Below, piece by piece: positions 37,723 to 46,260 of a DNA stretch of 64,000 bases. A program made the translations under genes and the position numbers. The notes beneath the pieces are model-generated. The model was not told the DNA's origin and searched no databases. It saw only the letters and a program-made list of their open reading frames with translations. This stretch comes from Actinomadura sp. 6K520. GTDB lineage: Bacteria; Actinomycetota; Actinomycetes; Streptosporangiales; Streptosporangiaceae. Numbering within the stretch: position 1 is the first letter of the stretch; each line of letters opens with the position of its first letter. Location of the stretch: NCBI RefSeq assembly GCF_004349245.1, contig NZ_SMLC01000006.1, positions 1 to 64,000 on the forward strand. The letters run 5' to 3'.

Positions 37723-39813
37723 ATGGCATCGCAGAGCGAACAACTGACCGCCGCCGAGATCTCGCGGCTCGCCGGCGTGACACGGGCGACCGTGAGCAAC
37801 TGGCGCCGGCGCCACCCCGACTTTCCGCAGCCCAGCGGGGGGACGGAGGCCAGCCCCAGCTACGACCGGCGGCAGGTCGAGGCGTGGCTCGCCGCACGCG
37901 GCCGCCTCCCCGCGCGGTCGGCCGGCGACGACCTGCGGGCGCTCCTGCACGGCGCCGCGTCCCACGAGGTCGAAGCCGTGGCCGCGTTCACCGCGCACCT
38001 GGCCGGGCTGGACGCCGGAAAGCGCGCCGAGGCCGCAACGCTGGACGACGACGAACTGATCGCGATGCACACGGAAGCGCTCTCGACGACCGGTGCCGTC
38101 GAGCTCGGCCATTCCGACGTCCCCGCGACGCTCCTTCAAGCGGCGGCGCGGGTCACGCAGCAGGAAGGCCCGCTCGCCGTCTTCGACGTCCTCGACGAGC
38201 TCACCGAAGTGCCGATCGGCATCCGCGGGGCGCATCCGACGCCGAACGTGCTCGCCGACCTGATGGCGGCGCTGGCGACGACCGGGGGCCCTCGCGTCCG
38301 CAGCGCCCTCGACCCGGCGTGTGGGAGCGGGCGCCTGCTCGCCGCGGTGGCCGCGGCTCTTGAGCCCGGCGCCGCCGTGCACGGCCAGGAGTACCGTCCC
38401 GTCACCGCGGCCCAGGCCAGGGCTCGGCTTACCGAGGCGGCACCCAAAGCGTCCGTGGACGTGCGGACCGGCGATAGCCTCCGCGACGACGCCTTCCCCG
38501 GCCTGCGCGCGGACGCCGTGGTGTGCAACCCGCCCTATGGCGACCGCGACTGGGGGCACGACGACCTGGCGCTCGACGCCCGGTGGGCCTATGGCGTGCC
38601 GCCGCGATCGGAACCGGAACTCGCCTGGGTCCAGCATGCGCTGGCGCATCTGGCCGAGGGCGGCCAGGCGGTGCTGCTGCTCCCGCCGGCGACCGCGTCA
38701 CGACCGTCCGGCCGCCGGATCAGAGCCGAACTGCTCCGGCAGGGCGCACTGTGCGGGGTCATCGCCCTTCCGGCGGGCCTCTCCGTACCGCACCACATCG
38801 GGCTTCACCTGTGGATACTCCGCAGTCCCGAGACGGATCGTCCCGGCCGCGACCTGGTCCTGCTGATGGACGCCTCCGATGAGGCGGCTTCCCCCGACCG
38901 GGGCAAGGCGTCCGAAGGCGACGAGCTCCATAGGACGATCTTCAGCGTTTGGAAGGCTTTCACCGAGCCCACCGAGCCCACCGAGTTCGCCGAGATCCCG
39001 GGGATCGCGCGTGCCGTTCCCGCGATCGACCTCCTCGATGATCTCGTCGACCTGTCACCCGCACGGCACGTCCGCTCGGCCCCGGTGATCAGTCCGGACG
39101 CGGCCCACCGCGAGGTCGCCAAGCTCATCGAACGTCTCAGGACGGACGTGACCGCACTGGCCGGTGCGACGGAGATCGGACCGCCGTCCTCGGCCGGCGA
39201 CGCGAGCCGCGTGTGGCGCACCGCCACGATCGCCGACCTGGCCCGCGGCGGCGCACTCGCTCTCCACAAGACGACGCGAACCACCTCGGCCGACCCTCTG
39301 CCAGCCGACCTGGCGGACCGGCCCGTCCTCCGGGGACGCGACCTGGCCGGCGGGACGCATGCCAGTGCTGACGCGGGCGAAGCGCAGCCGGCGACCCCGT
39401 TCCTCATCGAGGCGGGGGACGTGCTGCTCACCCAGATCGTCGGCCCGCGAGGCGTCGCGGCACGTGTGGCGGGTGCGGCCGAGGCCGGGTGCCTGCTCGG
39501 TCCCAACGTCTTCCTGCTCCGCCCCGATCCCGCACGCCTGGACCCGTGGTTCCTCTCCGGGTTCGTCAGCGCGCCCGACAACGTCAGCCAGGCGACGACC
39601 GGCAGCTCCATGCACCATCTCGTCGCATCCCGGCTGCGCGTCCCGCTGCTTCCCTTGCACGAGCAGACCGCTTACGGCCGGGCGTTCCGCAAGATCCACG
39701 AACTCCGGACCACCGCGCGGGACGCCGCCGCCCGCGCCGCCGAGACGGCCGACCTCGTAGCCGCCACCCTGAGCAGCGGTGCTCTCCTCCCTCCGGGGGC
39801 CGAGGCGCCATGA
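37723..39813 (+). CDS. HTH-fused N-6 DNA methylase with S-like C-terminus
   Basis: About 696 residues. The N-terminus carries a MerR-like helix-turn-helix (LTAAEISRLAGVTRATVSNWRRRH). The methylase core has motif I LDPACGSGRLL (about 196-206) and motif IV CNPPYGDRDW (about 268-277). Residues 490-690 resemble a HsdS half (DVLLTQIVGPRGVAARV... LHEQTAYGRAFRKIHELRTTARDAA). Thus one protein combines modification and target recognition, like type IIG/BcgI or fused HsdMS proteins. I prefer ATG 37723 over the GTG at 37687. It heads a plus-strand operon with the kinase-helicase. Confidence 0.8.
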   Translation: MASQSEQLTAAEISRLAGVTRATVSNWRRRHPDFPQPSGGTEASPSYDRRQVEAWLAARGRLPARSAGDDLRALLHGAASHEVEAVAAFTAHLAGLDAGKRAEAATLDDDELIAMHTEALSTTGAVELGHSDVPATLLQAAARVTQQEGPLAVFDVLDELTEVPIGIRGAHPTPNVLADLMAALATTGGPRVRSALDPACGSGRLLAAVAAALEPGAAVHGQEYRPVTAAQARARLTEAAPKASVDVRTGDSLRDDAFPGLRADAVVCNPPYGDRDWGHDDLALDARWAYGVPPRSEPELAWVQHALAHLAEGGQAVLLLPPATASRPSGRRIRAELLRQGALCGVIALPAGLSVPHHIGLHLWILRSPETDRPGRDLVLLMDASDEAASPDRGKASEGDELHRTIFSVWKAFTEPTEPTEFAEIPGIARAVPAIDLLDDLVDLSPARHVRSAPVISPDAAHREVAKLIERLRTDVTALAGATEIGPPSSAGDASRVWRTATIADLARGGALALHKTTRTTSADPLPADLADRPVLRGRDLAGGTHASADAGEAQPATPFLIEAGDVLLTQIVGPRGVAARVAGAAEAGCLLGPNVFLLRPDPARLDPWFLSGFVSAPDNVSQATTGSSMHHLVASRLRVPLLPLHEQTAYGRAFRKIHELRTTARDAAARAAETADLVAATLSSGALLPPGAEAP

Positions 39814-39956
39814 GGGACGGGCAATCGTCGGCACGGGCCCCTCGGTCCTCGACTCGACAACGCGGCGGGTACGTGAACGGGGCCGTTAACGGCCAAGGGG
39901 CATCGAATCGTCATGTCATCGCACGGGCGATCGGGAAGATGAAGGTGTGGCTGTGA
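39810..39956 (+). CDS. Possible 48-residue leader ORF
   Basis: An ATG overlapping the methylase stop (ATGA) opens a 48-codon frame that runs over the start of the kinase-helicase gene. The product is basic and not recognised. Its value may be translational coupling across the gap rather than a functional peptide. Confidence 0.2.
   Translation: MRDGQSSARAPRSSTRQRGGYVNGAVNGQGASNRHVIARAIGKMKVWL
39881..39894. promoter_or_regulatory. Perfect 14-bp palindrome before the kinase-helicase gene
   Basis: GGCCGTTAACGGCC is its own reverse complement and lies 52 bases before the kinase-helicase start, in the only sizeable gap of the operon. It may be an operator for an internal promoter. Confidence 0.4.
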
Positions 39957-42900
39957 CTGTCGACCGCATCGCGAACCGGTTCCGTATGACGGGGCCGCTG
40001 GGCAAGGGAAACATGGGCGAGGTCCACCGGGCCGTGGACCTCCAGGCCGGCGACGGCGATCGGGACCGCGAGGTCGCGGTGAAGGTGATCCTGCGCAGCC
40101 GAACGGGCGTGGCCATCGATTCACAGGCCGATGTGAAGGCCGTCCAGCGGTTCGAGCGCGAGGTGCGCATCATGCGGCGCCTGAACGAGCATCCGAACCT
40201 CCCACGCATCATCGAGGGCGGTCTCAACGAAGGCGACGGCCTGCCGTTCATCGCGATGGAGCTTCTCAAAGGCCACACGTTGCAGGTGCTGACCGGTGAG
40301 CAGCCTCAGCTTCCGGCGGCGTGGGCCGCGGCCCTGGGAGCGCAGATCGCTGACGGCCTCTCGGCCGCGCACCGGGCAGGCATCGTGCACCGCGACCTCA
40401 AGCCCGCGAACGTGATGCTTCTCCCGGGCGGGAACGTGAAGGTCCTCGACTTCGGCATGGGCCGGATCATCGACGACGCCGAAGCCAGCCGTGTGACGAG
40501 CACCGGTGTCACTGTGGGCACCGCTCGCTACATGGCTCCTGAGCAGTTCCTCAACGCGGCGGTGACGCAGGCGGCCGACCTGTACGCCCTCGGCTGCATG
40601 CTGTACGAACTGCTGGCGGGCGCCCCGCCGTTCGTGAGTGCGAGCGCACTCGAACTGGGGCAGAAGCATCGCGACGAGGCCCCGGCTCCGCTGCGGCTGC
40701 TGCGTTCGGACGTCCCCGAGGACATGGCCCGGCTGATCGAGCGGCTGCTCAGCAAGCTGCCCGCGGACCGGCCGGCCGACGCCGTGGCGGTCCGCGACAC
40801 GCTGCTGCCCTTCGCCAAGGGCGGGGCGGCGGTCGAGGACTGGGAGAGCTACGATCCGGTCCGCTACCTCGCGTCGGCCGAGGAGGCGCCCGCGCCGCCG
40901 CCGGCTCCGGTGCTGGAGAAGGCGCGCCCGGCGGCGGGTTCGGTGATGGACGTGTTCGGGTTGCACCGGCAGCTCATCAAGGACTACCGGGAGTTCACCG
41001 AGGGCGGGACGATCATCCGCGACGACCGCGTCGCCGCGTACGTCGAGAGCACCCTGGACGACAAGTCCCAGTGGCCGGACCCGTGGGTCTCGCTGAACCC
41101 GTTCTTCGCGGTCGGCGGCACCGTCTCGGAGCTGAGCGGCCCCGGCAGGCTCCTCCATGAGGAGTGCGCCCGGATCTTCCAGGCCGGCAAGACCCGGCAC
41201 GGCACACAGCCCAACGGGCGCCCGCTGACCCTCCACCGCCATCAACTGGAGGCGATCGAGGCGGCCGAGCGGAAGAAGTCCTACGTCCTGACGACCGGCA
41301 CCGGCTCCGGGAAGTCGCTGTCGTACATCGTGCCCATCGTCGACCGGGTGCTGCGCGAGCGCGAGGCCACGCCTGCCAAACGCGTCCGGGCGATCATCGT
41401 CTATCCGATGAACGCACTGGTCAACAGCCAGCTCAACGAGCTGGAGAAGTACCTGCAGGACGGTTACGGGGTGGGCCGCGAGCCGGTCACCTTCGCCCGT
41501 TACACGGGGCAGGAGGACACCGAGCGCCGCAAGGAGATCCGCGACAATCCGCCGGACATCCTGCTGACGAACTACGTGATGCTGGAGCTGATGCTCACCC
41601 GCCCGGACGATCGCAGGTCGCTGATCCGGATGGCGAAGGGCCTGGACTTCCTGGTCTTCGACGAGCTGCACACCTATCGGGGCCGCCAGGGCGCGGACGT
41701 GGCGCTGCTCATCCGGCGGGTGCGCGAGGCGTGCCAGGCGGAGGACCTGCAGTGCGTCGGCACGTCCGCGACGATGTCGAGCGAGGGCACCTTCGAGGAC
41801 CAGAAGAGAGAGGTCGCCCGCGTGGCCACCACCCTCTTCGGGACCGAGATCGACGAGCGCGACGTCATCGGGGAGACGCTGGTGCGCGCGACCGAGGAGG
41901 CCCCGGACACGGTGCCGGCGGAGCGGCTCCGGGCGTCCGCCGCTCCGCGCGCGTACGACGACCTGGTGCGGGATCCGCTGGCCCGCTGGATCGAGACGCG
42001 GTTCGGGCTCGTCGAGGACCCGACCGGGCGCCTGGTCCGGCAGCACCCCGCGAAGATCGAGGAGGCCGCCGCTCACCTCGCCGGTCAGTCCGGTGTTCCC
42101 GCGGACGTGTGCGCGCAGGCGATTCGCAGCACCCTGGAGGCCGGCTCGGAGGCCCGGCACTCGGTGACCGGACGTCCCCTGTTCGCGTTCCGGCTGCACC
42201 AGTTCCTGTCCAAGGGCGACACGGTCTACGTCACCCTGGAGGACCCGTCGTCGCGCGAGCTCACCCGCGACTACCAGCTCGTCCAGCCGGGGTCGGACGG
42301 CAAGATCCTGCTGCCGCTGGCGTTCTGCCGGGAGTGCGGCCAGGAGTACCTGACCGTGTGGCGGACCGACAAGGACGGCATGGTCCGCTACGAGCCGCGC
42401 CGCGACACCGCGGCGTCGGGCGGCCGTGAAGGCGACGGCTACCTCTACGTCGACTCCGGCCGGCCCTGGCCGCTGACCGTCGAGGAGGCGATCAGCGACC
42501 GCCGCCTGCCGGAGGCGTGGCTGGAGGCGGACGACACCGGACAGGAGGTCGTGCGCGCCAACCACCGCTCGAAGCTCCCCGTCCCCGTCCGCGTCGATCC
42601 CTACGGTGTCGAGGGGCACGGCGAGCTGGACGCCGCCTTCATCCCGGCGCCGTTCCGGTTCTGCCTGCACTGCGGGGTGAGCTATGAGCAGGTCCGCGGC
42701 AAGGACTTCGCCAAGCTGGCGACGCTCGACCAGGAGGGACGTTCCTCGGCGACGTCGCTGGTGTCGGCGTCGATCATCCGTTTCCTGCGGGCGGTGCCGG
42801 AGGGCTCACTCGTCAAGGAGGCCCGCAAGCTGCTCACCTTCGTCGACAACCGCCAGGACGCGTCCCTGCAGGCCGGCCACTTCAACGACTTCGTCCAGAT

Positions 42901-45900
42901 CACCCAGCTTCGCGGCGCGCTCTACCGGGCGGCGGTCGAGGCCGGCGACGAGGGCATCAACCATGAAGACCTCGCGTCCAAGGTCGTCGGCGCCCTCGGC
43001 CTGGACGTCACCGACTACACCGGCTCGTCCGACCTCCCCCCGTCCATGGCCCGGAACGCGGCGCGGACGCTGCGGGACGTGGTCGCGTTCCAGCTCTACC
43101 TAGACCTGGAGCGCGGCTGGCGCGTCACCATGCCCAACCTGGAGCAGACGGGCCTGCTGAAGATCGACTACGAGGACCTCGGCTGGCTGGCCGCCAAGGA
43201 GGACCGCTGGGAGACGACGCATCGGGCGCTGCGCGAGGCCGAGCCGGGCCGCCGCGCCGAGATCATGCGGGCGCTGCTGGACGAGATGCGCCGCTCCCTC
43301 GCCATCGACGTCCAGTACTTCCGGGACGACTTCGACAGCCTCCGCCGCGCCAGCGAGGAGCGGCTCGTCGACCCGTGGGTCCTGTCGAGGGGCGATGAGC
43401 CGAAGGTCGGCACCGCCTACCCGCAGGGTTCCCGCCCCGGCATCGACCGTTCGGGCCTGTTCCTGTCGGGCCGCGGCAAGTTCGGCAAGTATCTGCGCCG
43501 CGTGCATTTCAGCGACCTGTCGGTGGTCGACGCGCAGCAGCTCATCGAGGAGCTGCTCAAGGTCCTGAGCAAGGCGAACCTGGTCAAGGAGGTGTCGGTG
43601 ACGCCCGGGTGGGCCAGGCGCGGCCGCCGTCCCACCGGCCCGGCCGTGACCGGCTACCGGGTCTCGGCGGCGTGCCTGGTGTGGCGGGCCGGGACGGGCG
43701 AGGTCGGTGCCCACGATCCGCTCACCCGCACCTACGCCAGCGGCGACGGTCCCCGCGTGAACGTCTTCTTCCGGGATCTGTACCGCAACACCGCCGCGGA
43801 GCTCGGCGGGCTCATCGCCCGCGAGCACACGGCCCAGGTCGATCCGGAGGAACGGCGCAATCGCGAGGAGGCGTTCAGCGAGGCGAAGCTAAAGCTGCTG
43901 TACTGCTCGCCCACGATGGAGCTGGGCGTCGACATCAGCGCCCTCAACGCGGTGATGATGCGCAACGTGCCGCCGACGCCCGCGAACTACGCCCAGCGCA
44001 GCGGCCGGGCGGGACGGTCGGGCCAGCCGGCGCTCGTCACCACCTACTGCGCGACCGGCAACAGCCACGACCAGTACTACTTCCGGCGGTCCGCGCGGAT
44101 GGTGGCGGGCGCGGTCGCGCCGCCGCGGCTCGACCTGGCGAACGAGGATCTCGTCCGGTCGCACATCCACGCGATCTGGCTCGCCGAGACGGGCCTGGAG
44201 CTGCACAACAACATTCCCGCGATCATCGATATCGGCTACGACGAGGACGCCCGCCGCCCCGACCCGCCGCTGCCCTTGCACGACAACGTCTTCCAGGCGA
44301 TTCACGACGAGGCAGCGCAGAGACGTGCCGCGCGGGCCGCGAAACAGGTGTTCGACGGGCTCCTGGACGACTTCGCCGCCACGGTCTGGTGGGAGGACGA
44401 CTGGATCGAGAAGACGGTCAAGGGCGCCCCCGACCGTTTCAACCGCGCCTTCGACCGCTGGCGGAGGCTGTTCACGGCGGCGCTGGTGGATCAGGCGGAG
44501 CAGAACCGCCGCGTCCTGGACACCACGCTCTCCGACCGCGACAACAAGATCGCCGTCGGCAGGCGGCGAGAGGCGGAGACGCAGCTCGACCTGCTGAAGA
44601 ACCAGTCGGCGGAGAGCCGCTCGGTCCTGTCGGACTTCGGCCCGCACCGGTACCTGGCCAGCGAGGGGTTCCTGCCGGGCTACTCGTTCCCGCGCCTGCC
44701 GCTGGCCGCCTACATCAACATCCAGGACCGGCGTTTCGCGGACGGCGACTACCTGCAGCGCCCCCGGTTCCTGGCGATCCGCGAGTTCGGGCCGGGTGCG
44801 CTGATCTACCACGAGGGCGCCCGCTACCAGGTCACCCGCATCCAGCTCCCGCCGGGCGGGACCGGGGACGTCGTCACCTCCGAGGCCCGCCGCTGCGCCG
44901 CCTGCGGCTACCACCACGACTCCGCTCACAAGGCCGACCTCTGCGAGATGTGCAAGGAGCCGCTGCCCGAGGCCAAGTACGGGCTGCTGCAGATGCACAC
45001 CGTCTACACCAAGCCCCGCGCGCGGATCTCCTCCGACGAGGAGGAGCGCCGCAGGGCGGGCTTCCGTCTCGTCACGTCGTACCGGTTCACCGACCACGGC
45101 GCCCGGCCGGGCCGCCAGGACGCCGCGGTGACCGACGCCGAGGGGAGCATCGCCACCCTGTCCTTCGGCGATTCCGCGACGGTCCGGATCACGAACCTGG
45201 GCCGGCTGCGCGCCAAGGACGGCGAGCCGGACGGCTTCTGGCTCGATCCCGCGACCGGCGAGTGGATGACCGAGAAGGCCGCCTCGGAGGCGTCCGGCGA
45301 CTCCAGCGAGATGCCGGTCGTCGACGCGGACGGCAACGAGAAGAAGCACAAGAAGCGCGTCATCCCGTACGTGGAGGACCGCCGCAACATCCTCGTCGCC
45401 CAGCTCGCCCAGCCGCTGGAGGAGCCGGTCGCACTGTCATTGATGTACGCGCTCGAACGCGGGATCGAGGCGGCGTTCGAGCTGGAGGACTCGGAGCTGT
45501 CGAGCGAGCTGCTGCCGCCCGACGAAGGCGCCCGCGACCGGATGCTGTTCACCGAGGCGGCCGAGGGCGGCGCCGGCGTGCTGCGATTGATGCAGTCGCT
45601 TCCGGGCGCGCTCGCGAAGGCGGCGAAGACGGCCCTGGAGATCTGCCACTTCGACGAGAACGGCGACGACCTCGGCGGTCCGCTATCGGGCCGTTCCGGG
45701 GGGCGTGGGGGGTCGTCCCCCCACAAGGAACCCGACCGGCCCTGCGCCCGGGGCTGCTACGACTGCCTGCTCACCTACGGCAACCAGCTCGACCACGGGT
45801 CGATCGACCGGCACTCCATCAAGGACATCCTTGTGCGCCTGTCCCGCGCGAAGACCACCGCGACCGGACGCGGCGAGTCCCGCACCGAGCAGCAGAAGCG

Positions 45901-46225
45901 CCTGTCCGGCCAGTCCGACAGCTCGCTCGAGAAGCGGTTCGTCGCCTGGCTGAAGGAGCGCGGCCTGCGGATGCCCGACGAGGCGCAGACGTACGTCGCC
46001 GACGCGCAGGCCCGCCCCGACTTCGTGTACCGGCTGCCGGGCGTGCCGCTCGCGGTGTTCGTGGACGGTCCCGTCCACGAACACGCCAACATCAAGGAAC
46101 GCGACCGCCGGGCGGAGCAGCGGCTGGACAACCAGGGCTGGGAAGTGATCCGGTTCCCCTACGACGCCGACTGGGACGCGATCGTCGCCGAGACCCCCGG
46201 CTATTTCGGCGCCTCTCCCCGATGA
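39947..46225 (+). CDS. Ser/Thr kinase - DEAD helicase - DUF1998 - DUF559/Vsr-like nuclease fusion
   Basis: A 2092-residue fusion. Residues 1-280: Hanks-type kinase with GKGNMGEVH, VHRDLKPAN (about 146) and LDFGMGR (about 166), all intact. Residues 420-1400: SF2 helicase with GTGSGKS (about 451), DELH (about 572), MELGVDIS (about 1322) and QRSGRAGR. Residues 1640-1960: DUF1998-type zinc region (CAACGYHH, CEMC, then CARGCYDCLLTYGNQ about 1933). Residues 1975-2092: SSLEKRFVAWLKERGL... ARPDFVY... AVFVDGPVHEH... RRAEQRLDNQGWEVIRF, a DUF559/Vsr-like PD-(D/E)XK nuclease. DUF1998 helicases are the heart of DISARM (DrmA/B) and Druantia (DruE). The GTG start overlaps a short ORF. Confidence 0.88.
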   Translation: MAVTVDRIANRFRMTGPLGKGNMGEVHRAVDLQAGDGDRDREVAVKVILRSRTGVAIDSQADVKAVQRFEREVRIMRRLNEHPNLPRIIEGGLNEGDGLPFIAMELLKGHTLQVLTGEQPQLPAAWAAALGAQIADGLSAAHRAGIVHRDLKPANVMLLPGGNVKVLDFGMGRIIDDAEASRVTSTGVTVGTARYMAPEQFLNAAVTQAADLYALGCMLYELLAGAPPFVSASALELGQKHRDEAPAPLRLLRSDVPEDMARLIERLLSKLPADRPADAVAVRDTLLPFAKGGAAVEDWESYDPVRYLASAEEAPAPPPAPVLEKARPAAGSVMDVFGLHRQLIKDYREFTEGGTIIRDDRVAAYVESTLDDKSQWPDPWVSLNPFFAVGGTVSELSGPGRLLHEECARIFQAGKTRHGTQPNGRPLTLHRHQLEAIEAAERKKSYVLTTGTGSGKSLSYIVPIVDRVLREREATPAKRVRAIIVYPMNALVNSQLNELEKYLQDGYGVGREPVTFARYTGQEDTERRKEIRDNPPDILLTNYVMLELMLTRPDDRRSLIRMAKGLDFLVFDELHTYRGRQGADVALLIRRVREACQAEDLQCVGTSATMSSEGTFEDQKREVARVATTLFGTEIDERDVIGETLVRATEEAPDTVPAERLRASAAPRAYDDLVRDPLARWIETRFGLVEDPTGRLVRQHPAKIEEAAAHLAGQSGVPADVCAQAIRSTLEAGSEARHSVTGRPLFAFRLHQFLSKGDTVYVTLEDPSSRELTRDYQLVQPGSDGKILLPLAFCRECGQEYLTVWRTDKDGMVRYEPRRDTAASGGREGDGYLYVDSGRPWPLTVEEAISDRRLPEAWLEADDTGQEVVRANHRSKLPVPVRVDPYGVEGHGELDAAFIPAPFRFCLHCGVSYEQVRGKDFAKLATLDQEGRSSATSLVSASIIRFLRAVPEGSLVKEARKLLTFVDNRQDASLQAGHFNDFVQITQLRGALYRAAVEAGDEGINHEDLASKVVGALGLDVTDYTGSSDLPPSMARNAARTLRDVVAFQLYLDLERGWRVTMPNLEQTGLLKIDYEDLGWLAAKEDRWETTHRALREAEPGRRAEIMRALLDEMRRSLAIDVQYFRDDFDSLRRASEERLVDPWVLSRGDEPKVGTAYPQGSRPGIDRSGLFLSGRGKFGKYLRRVHFSDLSVVDAQQLIEELLKVLSKANLVKEVSVTPGWARRGRRPTGPAVTGYRVSAACLVWRAGTGEVGAHDPLTRTYASGDGPRVNVFFRDLYRNTAAELGGLIAREHTAQVDPEERRNREEAFSEAKLKLLYCSPTMELGVDISALNAVMMRNVPPTPANYAQRSGRAGRSGQPALVTTYCATGNSHDQYYFRRSARMVAGAVAPPRLDLANEDLVRSHIHAIWLAETGLELHNNIPAIIDIGYDEDARRPDPPLPLHDNVFQAIHDEAAQRRAARAAKQVFDGLLDDFAATVWWEDDWIEKTVKGAPDRFNRAFDRWRRLFTAALVDQAEQNRRVLDTTLSDRDNKIAVGRRREAETQLDLLKNQSAESRSVLSDFGPHRYLASEGFLPGYSFPRLPLAAYINIQDRRFADGDYLQRPRFLAIREFGPGALIYHEGARYQVTRIQLPPGGTGDVVTSEARRCAACGYHHDSAHKADLCEMCKEPLPEAKYGLLQMHTVYTKPRARISSDEEERRRAGFRLVTSYRFTDHGARPGRQDAAVTDAEGSIATLSFGDSATVRITNLGRLRAKDGEPDGFWLDPATGEWMTEKAASEASGDSSEMPVVDADGNEKKHKKRVIPYVEDRRNILVAQLAQPLEEPVALSLMYALERGIEAAFELEDSELSSELLPPDEGARDRMLFTEAAEGGAGVLRLMQSLPGALAKAAKTALEICHFDENGDDLGGPLSGRSGGRGGSSPHKEPDRPCARGCYDCLLTYGNQLDHGSIDRHSIKDILVRLSRAKTTATGRGESRTEQQKRLSGQSDSSLEKRFVAWLKERGLRMPDEAQTYVADAQARPDFVYRLPGVPLAVFVDGPVHEHANIKERDRRAEQRLDNQGWEVIRFPYDADWDAIVAETPGYFGASPR

Positions 46226-46260
46226 CAACCACCGAGCACGACGACGCGAGGGTCTTTTGA
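46222..46260 (+). CDS. 12-codon mini-ORF coupling two helicase genes
   Basis: ATGA at 46222 overlaps the kinase-helicase stop, and the mini-ORF ends in TTTTGA, where TTG (46257) is the proposed start of the SNF2 gene. This would pass ribosomes across the 31-base gap. The peptide itself (MTTTEHDDARVF) is probably without function. Confidence 0.3.
   Translation: MTTTEHDDARVF

Noticed and set aside
36820..38649. 609-codon minus-strand ORF spanning the exonuclease and methylase genes
   Set aside because: Antisense to the HTH-methylase and out of frame with the exonuclease; no domain pattern.
40121..42670. 849-codon minus-strand ORF opposite the kinase-helicase gene
   Set aside because: Composition is Arg/Val/Leu-rich without motifs, as expected for the antisense frame of a GC-rich gene; the plus strand has full domain signatures.
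43609..46260. 883-codon plus-strand ORF within the kinase-helicase gene
   Set aside because: Frame-shifted shadow rich in Arg, Gly and Pro; only its last 12 codons were kept as a possible coupling mini-ORF.
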